From: CAYNFH01 sp964396385
GTDB taxonomy: Bacteria; Armatimonadota; Chthonomonadetes; Chthonomonadales; CAJBBX01
Length of the DNA: 17,621 nt
Assembly (NCBI GenBank): GCA_964396385.1
Contig: CAYNFH010000141.1
Span: 1-17,621 of the forward strand
Direction of reading: 5' to 3'
Below are positions 8,072-14,506 of this stretch, one piece after another (the stretch's first letter is position 1; every line of letters begins with the position of its first letter). The notes under the pieces were generated by a model. It saw nothing but the letters and a program-made list of their open reading frames with translations, was not told the DNA's origin and made no database searches. The position numbers and the translations under genes are program-made.

Positions 8072-8240
8072 CTCACAAAGTCTCCTTTCAATGTCGGTTC
8101 TGTAGTGTGCTTCTCTTGCGCTCATTCTAAGGGGAGGGTGTTATGCGGTCGTACACAGACTGGGAGGAAAAACGTTAAATGGGCCTAATTTGGGAGCACG
8201 GAACGAACCTCGGCGGCAATACTGCAGGAAAGAGGCAGGC

Positions 8241-10425
8241 ATGTCCGGTTCAGGGCGACAAATAGCGGACAGCCGGTCGGCAGCGGAGGTCCCTGGTCTT
8301 CAGGTCCGCCTATTTGGGCCGGTAGAGATCACTATCGGTTCCGATCCCATGCCGCGACCGCGGACCCGCAAGGCTCTCTGGCTGCTGGCACTCCTGGCGG
8401 TGCGGGGCGGGCGTGAAGTAGACCGCAGGTGGATCTCCTCCATGCTCTGGCCGGACAGCGACGAGGCGGACGCACTCCGCAGCCTGCGCCAGAGCCTGTA
8501 CGACTTGCGCCACGCCCTAGGCCTGGAAGCCCATCGCCTCTGCAGCGACAATAACGCCACGCTCCGGCTCAATGTCGCGGGAGCTTCCATAGACGCCTTG
8601 GCTTTTGACGCAGCCGTACTGAAGCGCAACTCATCCTCGCTTGAAGACGCAGTTACGCTCTACCGCGGTCCCTTTCTGGAAGACTGCCCAGAGGATTGGG
8701 CACAGGAGGAGCGCCGGCGGCGGGAGCAGCAGTACGTGGACGCATTGGAGACGCTCGCATCCCGGGCCGCGGAACGTGGAGAACACGGTACCGCCGTTGC
8801 ATACCTGCTCAAAGCCACGATTTCAGACCCTTTCCGGGAGGACCTGAGGCGCTCCTTGATGGAAGCGTTGGACCGGTCAGGACAGCCTGTGGCGGCGCTG
8901 CGGGTCTACCGCGAATACCGGACGCGGCTATTGGAAGAGATGGCAGCGGAGCCGGGACCGGAAACCACCGCGCTGTTCCGCCGGCTCAGAGATGAGCTCC
9001 GAAAGCAGCCCCGCCAGCCGGAAGGCAGACAGATGCGGCCGGTCCGCCGAGCCGCCTCTTCCGCCCGGACGAGCCTTCCCGCACCCTTAACCCTTCTCGT
9101 TGGCAGAGATGAATCGGTGCAGGAGGTTATGTGCCTCCTCGCCACGGCGCGGCTGGTAACGCTCTTAGGCACCGGAGGCATCGGCAAAACCCGCCTTGCT
9201 ATTGAGGTTGCAAGAGAGATGGATGCGGAGTTTGAGGACGGGGTCTGCTTTGTCTCCCTGGCTTCTCTCTCGGACTCGCAGAGAGTTGCGGACGTGGTGC
9301 TGAAGGTACTGGGAGTGGTGGCGGAAGGGAAGCAGGAACCGCTGGAGACACTGGAACAGTGGCTCGCTTCCCGGCGTATGCTTCTGGTCCTGGACAACTG
9401 CGAGCACCTGATCTCTTCTTGCTCCATGCTGGCCGGTCGGTTGCTTCTTGGCGCTTCTGGTCTCCGCGTGCTCGCAACCAGCCGGCAATCACTCGGGATT
9501 TCCGGAGAAGCAGTCTGGCGCGTGCCGCCTCTAGCCATTCCTCGGATCGAATCCTCTCCTCAAGAAGAAGTCGGCAGGCAGAGCTCTGTCGAGAGCTATG
9601 GAGCCGTGAAGCTGTTTGTGGAACGTGCGCGTGCGGCGGAGCCTTCCTTCCGACTAACGCCGGCCAACGCCCCCCCCGTTGCGGAGATATGCCGGAAGCT
9701 GGACGGCATCCCTCTGGCTATAGAGCTCGCGGCAGCGCGCGTACGCTCTCTCTCGGTGGCAGAAATCAGCATCCGGCTGGATCAGGGGCTGTCGCTGCTC
9801 GCGGGAAGAGGGCTGGCCCTCGAGCCCCGCCACCAGACGCTGGAGGCAGCAATCCGGTGGAGCTGGGACATGCTGGAGCCGGCCGAGCGGATCCTGCTAC
9901 GACGGCTGTCTGTCTTCCGCGGCGGTTGCACGCTGAAAGCCGCGGAGGCAATCTGCGGGGATGCGGACTGCCAGCAGGCAGCAGGCGACAGGCGACAGGA
10001 TTCTGGCCCCTCACCTCTCAGCTCTCAGCTCTCACCTTCTTGCGTTCTGGACCACCTGACCTCGCTAGTAGAGCAGTCCGTGGTCTCTTACCACTGTCCG
10101 ACCACGAGCGAGGCACCCCGATACCAGCTCCTGGAGACGGTTCGGCAGTTCGCGGCCGAACGGTTGCAGGAGAGCGGCGAGGCGGACGCGGTACGAGACA
10201 GGCACTTAGCGTGGAGTCTGGGCCTTGCGCGGGAGCTTGAGCAGCGGCTTTCCGGGAAAGGCTGGCAGGAGCATGCAGAGCAGGTCGACGTAGAGCATGA
10301 CAATTTACGGTCCGCTGTCCGGTGGGCATGTACCCGTAATCCGGAGCAGGAGCTGGAGCTGGTGTCCGCTATCGCACCATATCTGGCTCTGCGCGGTTAC
10401 CATACGGAAGGTCGCGAGCTGCTGG
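8241..10425 (+). CDS. SARP/AfsR-type regulator with NB-ARC domain, N-terminal part (cut by assembly gap)
   Basis: Transcriptional activator of the SARP-STAND type. The ATG at 8241 has GAGG five bases upstream. The order is: OmpR-like winged helix (about 20-115, LQVRLFGPVEI...PRTRKALWLLALLA), bacterial transcriptional activation domain (about 118-250, with LYRGPFLEDCPEDWAQEERRR), NB-ARC ATPase from about 284 (Walker A GTGGIGKT 310-317, Walker B LLVLDNCEHL, VLATSRQSLG, GIPLAIELAAARVRSLS), then the start of the C-terminal sensor region. Residues about 578-599 are encoded by heptad repeats and split the junction between the winged helix (AEAICGDADC) and the following helix (VLDHLTSLVEQSVV). The frame runs into the N run at 10426; the continuation is the TPR region after it. 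It probably senses a signal or partner through the TPRs and controls nearby genes. Confidence 0.9.
9973..10037. repeat. Composite heptanucleotide repeat inside the SARP regulator gene
   Basis: Left block: AGCAGGC, AGCAGGC, GACAGGC, GACAGGA (9973-10000). A 9-base spacer follows. Right block: CTCACCT, CTCAGCT, CTCAGCT, CTCACCT (10010-10037). All units are exactly seven bases. The insertion sits at a domain boundary of the protein and keeps the reading frame open. Confidence 0.88.
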
Positions 10426-10435
10426 NNNNNNNNNN
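10426..10435. other. Assembly gap (10 N)
   Basis: Ten unknown bases. The coding frame before the gap ends with a single G of an unfinished codon and the frame after it begins with AA, so the two halves are in frame only if the true gap is a multiple of three. With a gap of zero the junction reads CTG CTG GAA GAG GGG CTG (L-L-E-E-G-L), which matches the expected family sequence. Confidence 0.95.
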
Positions 10436-11391
10436 AAGAGGGGCTGACCTCCGCGCAGGATGGTGATCCCGTTGTACGCGCAAAGGCACTCAAGCGTGTT
10501 GCCAGAATGGCCTGCAGGCAGGGAGATTTCGTTCTGGCAAGGGAGCGCCTCCGGGAGGCCCTGGCAATATCGCGGAGGCTGGGAGACCGCCAGGTGGAAG
10601 GAGCGCTGGCCGGCCAGCTCGGTACCGTTGTTAACTGGCTGGGCGAAGCGGAACAGGCCAGAGCGCTCATGGAGGAGAGCCTGGCCATTGCCCGGGAGCT
10701 CGGCGACGCCAAGGGTACAGCCATGGCCCTCGCGGAGCTTGGCTCCGCGGCGCTCATGCAGCATGACCCTCTCCGTGCAGAACGCTTCCTGGAAGAGAGC
10801 CTGGCGATCTTGAGGAGTATCGGCGACCGACTTACGGCCGCGTACATACTTAAGGAGCTTGGAATCGCCGCGCTTCTGCGCGGGGATCCCATTCGGTCGA
10901 CGGCGCTCCACGAAGAGGGGCTTGCCATTGCGCGGAAGTTCGGAGATCCGTTTATCACGGCGAGCGCGCTGGGTTGCCTGGGCGAGGCGGCCTGTGCGGC
11001 GGGAGACTACGCGCGGGCGGTCACCCTTCAACAGGAGAGCCTGCCGGTGTGGCGGGAGCAGGGGAACGGCTTGGGCGCCGCCGAGGGGCTCCTGTGTCTG
11101 GGAAGGGTGGCGGCTGCCCGAGGAGAGCCCATCCGGTGCGTCGAGCTTTATGGAGCGGCAGCCGCGCTGCGAGAGCGGGCGGCAGTACAGACAGTTTATG
11201 CGAAACAGGGCGAGGTTGACCAGGTCCTGTCCGACGTCCGAACCGTCCTGGGCAATGAGTGCTTTGAAGCTGCCTGGTCTCGTGGGCATGCCATGAGTAT
11301 GGACGAGGCTATCGGCTACGCACTCCACGGCAACGCTGGAAGCGCAGATTCGGCCGAGACTGCCACGGATTCCGGAATCCCCAACACCTGA
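10436..11391 (+). CDS. SARP/NB-ARC regulator, C-terminal TPR part (continuation after gap)
   Basis: This frame has no start of its own and continues the SARP regulator; joined with zero gap the whole protein would be 1046 residues, a usual size for the family. It is built of TPR-like helical pairs of about 40 residues, visible as recurrent patterns such as GDFVLARERLREALAISRRLGD, QARALMEESLAIARELGD, RAERFLEESLAILRSIGD and a later GDYARAVTLQQESLPVWREQG. Such repeats bind partners or signals in STAND proteins. The C-terminal 30 residues (after ALHGNAG) are low in conservation features. The stop TGA at 11389-11391 lies inside an octanucleotide repeat, so the last residues may have been altered by it. 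Confidence 0.88.
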
Positions 11392-11406
11392 ACACCTGAA
11401 CACCAA
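11383..11406. repeat. Octanucleotide repeat across the SARP stop and upstream of the P-II gene
   Basis: AACACCTG, AACACCTG and AACACCAA are contiguous eight-base units. The first two contain the SARP stop codon, and the array ends four bases before the ATG at 11411, occupying the place of a ribosome site. The unit is a rotation of CCTGAACR seen in the array at 17439-17470. Confidence 0.8.
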
Positions 11407-11410
11407 TTCC

Positions 11411-11749
11411 ATGAAGCGCGTAGAGTGCATCATCCGTCCAATGAAGCTGGACCAGGTGAAGATCGCTCTTGGGGAGATCGGCGTCACCGGCATGACTGTT
11501 ACGGACGTGCGCGGCACGGGCCGGCGCGGCGGTCACCGCGAGACTTATCGAGGCGCAGAGTACACCATCGACCTGCCGCACTCCGTCAAGGTAGAGATGA
11601 TCCTGCGGGATGAGGACGTGGAGGAGGTCGTCGACACGGTGCTCCTGCACGCTCGGACCGGCGAGCCCGGTGACGGCATTATCTTCGTCCTGCCGATGGA
11701 CGAGGCCGTCCGCATCCGGACGGACGAGCGCGGAGACGAGGTGCTTTAA
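11411..11749 (+). CDS. P-II-like nitrogen regulatory protein, ligand residues altered
   Basis: A 112-residue protein that aligns without gaps, by eye, to E. coli GlnB (same length). P-II proteins are trimeric sensors of ATP/ADP and 2-oxoglutarate that control nitrogen enzymes and transporters. Conserved features: the opening MKRVECIIRPMKLDQVK, the T-loop with Tyr51 in YRGAEY (the uridylylation site in E. coli), FVLPMDEAVRIRT with nucleotide-binding Arg101 and Arg103. Altered features: Arg39 instead of Gln39, Ser58 instead of Lys58, Glu85 and Ile90 instead of Lys85 and Lys90. In known structures Gln39 and Lys58 contact Mg and 2-oxoglutarate and Lys90 contacts ATP phosphate. No Shine-Dalgarno is seen because a repeat array occupies that position. 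It is separated from the next gene by three bases, so it is probably an operon mate. It may regulate the neighbouring enzymes; 2-oxoglutarate sensing is doubtful. Confidence 0.88.
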   Translation: MKRVECIIRPMKLDQVKIALGEIGVTGMTVTDVRGTGRRGGHRETYRGAEYTIDLPHSVKVEMILRDEDVEEVVDTVLLHARTGEPGDGIIFVLPMDEAVRIRTDERGDEVL

Positions 11750-11752
11750 CCC

Positions 11753-12829
11753 ATGCAGATCCGCGTTTCCTCGCTCTCCCTCATCAAGCGTTACCCCCTC
11801 ACCATTAGCCGGGGAACCTCCGCCGGCTCCGAGAACCTCCTTGTAACCGTCGAAAGCGGCGGTGTCACCGGGTACGGCGAGATGGCCCCGGTGAGCATCG
11901 GTGGGGAGCCGGAGACCGCCGAAATAGCCCGTGCGGACCTGACGCGGTGGGAGGCGCTGCTGCACGATGTCGAGCCGTGGGAGATGCAGCGGATTGAGCG
12001 CGCGCTCGATGAGACGGGTGGTGGGCGCGCGGCGCGAGCGGCGCTGGATATGGCGCTGTACGACTGGGTCGGCAAGCGAGCCTCTATGCCCGTCTACCGC
12101 CTGCTGGGAGGCGACCTCCAGGCTGTTGCGTGCACCAGCATAACCGTGGGCATCAACTCGCCGGAAGTGGTCCGCGAGCGCATTCCGGAGTTGGTCCTAC
12201 GGCTCAACCCGCGCTGCCTCAAGATCAAGCTGGGCACCCCGGAGGGGCTTGATGCCGACCGGGCGATGTTTGAGGTGGTCCGCGAGACGGCCCCTCCGGG
12301 CGTGAAGCTGCGCGTGGATGCCAACGGCGGCTGGACCGTGGACGGTGCGCGAGCCATGCTGCGCTGGCTGGCGGATCGCGGCGTGGAGTATGTGGAGCAG
12401 CCTCTGCCCAGGGGCCAGGAGGAGGACCTGCCGCTGGTCCACGACGGCGCTCCGTTGCCCATCTTCGCGGACGAAAGCTGCTGCATCGCCGCCGACGTGC
12501 CGCGCCTGGCGGACCGCGTAGATGGCGTCAACCTCAAGCTGATGAAGGCCGGGGGCATACGCGAGGGGCTCCGGCTCATCCATACGGCCCGCGCCCACGA
12601 TCTACAGGTAATGATGGGCTGCATGTCCGAATCGTCGCTCGCAATTGCGGCGAGCGCGCACCTCTCGCCCCTCGCGGACCACCTGGACCTCGACAGCCAT
12701 CTCAATCTCCTGCCGGATCCCTGTTGCGGTCTGCTCTGGCAGGACGGCCGCGTCCTCCCCTCAGAAGACCCCGGCTTAGGTATGTCAGTTTCGGCAATCG
12801 ATAATCGAGAATTGAAAATCGAGAATTGA
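11753..12829 (+). CDS. dgcA: Enolase-superfamily N-acetyl-D-glutamate racemase / dipeptide epimerase
   Basis: A 358-residue member of the muconate-lactonizing subgroup of the enolase superfamily, annotated either as L-Ala-D/L-Glu epimerase or, when next to a DUF1611 gene, as the racemase DgcA that turns N-acetyl-D-glutamate into the L form. An N-terminal capping domain (1-120) is followed by a TIM barrel: catalytic lysines in KIK (157-159), metal ligands Asp189 (VDANGG), Glu215 (EQP) and Asp240 (ADES), the second lysine in NLKLMKAGG (about 262), and GCMSESSL near 289. The ATG at 11753 is three bases after the P-II stop, with GAGG about 11 bases upstream. The last ten residues come from a heptad repeat and replace a normal tail. 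The stop overlaps the probable dgcN start. Choice between the two activities rests on the neighbour, not on the sequence alone. Confidence 0.85.
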   Translation: MQIRVSSLSLIKRYPLTISRGTSAGSENLLVTVESGGVTGYGEMAPVSIGGEPETAEIARADLTRWEALLHDVEPWEMQRIERALDETGGGRAARAALDMALYDWVGKRASMPVYRLLGGDLQAVACTSITVGINSPEVVRERIPELVLRLNPRCLKIKLGTPEGLDADRAMFEVVRETAPPGVKLRVDANGGWTVDGARAMLRWLADRGVEYVEQPLPRGQEEDLPLVHDGAPLPIFADESCCIAADVPRLADRVDGVNLKLMKAGGIREGLRLIHTARAHDLQVMMGCMSESSLAIAASAHLSPLADHLDLDSHLNLLPDPCCGLLWQDGRVLPSEDPGLGMSVSAIDNRELKIEN

Positions 12830-12837
12830 AAATCGAA
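12796..12837. repeat. AT-rich heptanucleotide array at the dgcA/dgcN junction
   Basis: Six contiguous seven-base units: AATCGAT, AATCGAG, AATTGAA, AATCGAG, AATTGAA, AATCGAA. It is strongly AT-rich against a GC-rich background. It encodes the C-terminal tail of the upstream enzyme, contains its TGA stop (12827-12829) and contains the TTG (12826-12828) that appears to start the next gene. Confidence 0.92.
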
Positions 12838-13869
12838 AATACCAACCGGCTTCTCCTCCTCATGCACGATCTGCTCACCAGCGGTTACGGCAAGATGGGA
12901 TTCGGCCTCATGCGCTATGGAGTGGCGCCCACGGTCGTGGTGGTGGACCGCTCACACGCCGGACAGGACCTCGCGAGGGTGACCGGCATCCCCTGCCGCG
13001 CCCCGATTGTCGCTTCCGTGGCGAACGCGCTGGCTTACCGTCCCGATACGCTAATCCCCGCTGTCGCGCCTCCGGGCGGCGTGCTGCCGTCCGACTGGTG
13101 GGCGGAAATCAAGGCAGGCGTGGCCGCCGGGCTCAACCTGGTGAATGGGCTGCACCGGCCCATGGCGGACGACCCGGACTTGACGGCCCTGCTCCGCCCC
13201 GGGCAGTGGATCTGGGACATCCGCCGGGAGCCGCCGGGGCTGGAGAACGGGATGGGCCGCGCACGGGAGGTCCCAGCCCGGCGCGTGCTGCTGGCGGGCA
13301 CGGACATGTCCAACGGGAAGATGACGGCCGCGCTGGAGCTGGACCGGGCTGCCCGCACCCGAGGACTGCGCTCTCGGTTCCTCGCAACCGGCCAGATCGG
13401 CATCGCCATCGCTGGGGAGGGGGTTGCGCTGGACGCGGTCCGGGTGGACTTCGCGACCGGGGCAGTTGAGCAGATGGTCCTACGCAACGGCTCCGACCAC
13501 GACGTGCTCTTCATCGAGGGGCAGGGCTCCCTGCTGCACCCGGCCTCCACAGCGGCATACACGCTCATCCGGGGCTCTATGCCCACGCACATGATCCTGG
13601 TCCACAGGGAAGGTCAAGAGTCCATCGGCCGCGCTCCCTGGGTCCGGATCCCGCCCCTGCGCGAGGTGGCCACGCTTCACGAGCAGGTCGCCGCCGCGGC
13701 GGGCAGCCTGCCCGGCGCACGGGTGGTCGGAATCGCCCTCAATTGCGGCCGGCTGCCGGAGGCCGAATCACACCGTGCGGTAGAATCGGTAGAGCGAGAG
13801 ACCGGACTTCCCACCACGGACGTGCTGCGTTTCGGCGCCGAAACGCTCCTGGATGCGCTCGATCTCTAG
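12826..13869 (+). CDS. dgcN: DUF1611 protein, DgcN-like D-glutamate N-acetyltransferase
   Basis: A 347-residue protein of the DUF1611 family. Members called DgcN acetylate D-glutamate to N-acetyl-D-glutamate, feeding DgcA, here encoded immediately upstream. Visible family features: a first strand RLLLLMHDLL, NLVNGLHRPMADDP, a P-loop-like GTDMSNGKMT (158-167), ATGQIGIAIAGEGVALDAV, DFATGAVEQM, FIEGQGSLLHPAS, HREGQ and a C-terminal GIALNC. The TTG at 12826 is chosen because the first beta strand begins before the only nearby ATG (12862), which would cut it; the TTG lies within the heptad repeat and overlaps the dgcA stop as TTGA. Neither start has a good ribosome site, so coupling to dgcA is likely. 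Cytoplasmic. The family is secure, the substrate inferred from the pair. Confidence 0.85.
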   Translation: MKIENTNRLLLLMHDLLTSGYGKMGFGLMRYGVAPTVVVVDRSHAGQDLARVTGIPCRAPIVASVANALAYRPDTLIPAVAPPGGVLPSDWWAEIKAGVAAGLNLVNGLHRPMADDPDLTALLRPGQWIWDIRREPPGLENGMGRAREVPARRVLLAGTDMSNGKMTAALELDRAARTRGLRSRFLATGQIGIAIAGEGVALDAVRVDFATGAVEQMVLRNGSDHDVLFIEGQGSLLHPASTAAYTLIRGSMPTHMILVHREGQESIGRAPWVRIPPLREVATLHEQVAAAAGSLPGARVVGIALNCGRLPEAESHRAVESVERETGLPTTDVLRFGAETLLDALDL

Positions 13870-13880
13870 AGAGACGACTG

Positions 13881-14441
13881 ATGAACTACCATGCGGTTTT
13901 ATCAACACTGTGCCTTCTGCTCACGGTGAGCAGCCAGCCCGCTCCCAGCGATAAGGACGTAACTGCGGAACTGCACAAGGAGTATGCCCGCAGCGCGAAA
14001 GCCTTCAAGTCCGGGGACCTCAAGGGACTGATGGACGTGCTCGCGCCGGACTTCACCTCCAGCGACTCCGAAGGGAAGACCACCACGCGGGACCAGATGG
14101 AGGCGTACTTCAAGCAGCAGATGGCACAGGTCCAGCAGGTCAAGAGCGTGGACTTCACCGTCAAGCATGTGGGGGTCCGAAGCGCGGACGAAGCCATCGC
14201 GGACACGGAGATGAAGCTGACCGGCACGGTGGAGCGGCCCGGCGACAAGAAGCGCCACACGGTCGCAGTCACGGCCGACTCCGTGGATACATGGGTACAC
14301 ACCCCCACCGGTTGGAAGCTGCGCCACGTACAGTCCGGCAAGACCGCCACCACCTTGGATGGGAAGCCTTACGGCCCCAACGCTCCGCAGCCGACGCCCA
14401 AGCCGGTGAAGCAGAAGAAAACTAAGAAACCGCGCAAGTAG
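13881..14441 (+). CDS. Small secreted SnoaL/NTF2-like protein (DUF4440-type)
   Basis: A 186-residue protein of unknown role. It starts with a short signal peptide (MNYHAVLSTLCLLLTVSSQP) and then has the pattern of an NTF2-like fold: a helix with YARSAKAFKSGDLKGLMDVLAPDFTSSDSEGKT as its recognisable core, later strands with VDTWVHTPTGWKLRHVQ. It ends in a Pro/Lys-rich tail (PKPVKQKKTKKPRK) that is not part of the fold. The ATG at 13881 is 11 bases after the dgcN stop, with a weak GAGAGA upstream; it probably ends the operon. NTF2-like domains serve as enzymes or binding modules; nothing here shows which. Confidence 0.78.
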   Translation: MNYHAVLSTLCLLLTVSSQPAPSDKDVTAELHKEYARSAKAFKSGDLKGLMDVLAPDFTSSDSEGKTTTRDQMEAYFKQQMAQVQQVKSVDFTVKHVGVRSADEAIADTEMKLTGTVERPGDKKRHTVAVTADSVDTWVHTPTGWKLRHVQSGKTATTLDGKPYGPNAPQPTPKPVKQKKTKKPRK

Positions 14442-14480
14442 TCTGACCGGCACTCGCACGGAGTTCTTGAGGCCCCATAG

Positions 14481-14506
14481 TAACAGCCGGCTTGCCGACG
14501 CTGTTA
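14481..14506. terminator. Hairpin between convergent genes, probable bidirectional terminator
   Basis: TAACAGC (14481-14487) pairs with GCTGTTA (14500-14506), and CGGC/GCCG extend the stem inside with a two-base bulge. The right arm contains the TAA stop of the minus-strand M1 peptidase. It lies between the convergent SnoaL-like gene and the peptidase and is followed by a short TATT. It could stop transcripts from both sides. Confidence 0.6.

Noticed and set aside
8152..8180. Promoter TACACA-17-TTAAAT for the SARP gene
   Set aside because: Both hexamers match the consensus at only 4 of 6 positions, so it is too weak to report as a feature.
7409..8188. 259-codon plus-strand frame opposite the DUF1326 gene
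   Set aside because: It is antisense to a protein with a signal peptide and family cysteine motif, and has no ribosome site or motif of its own.
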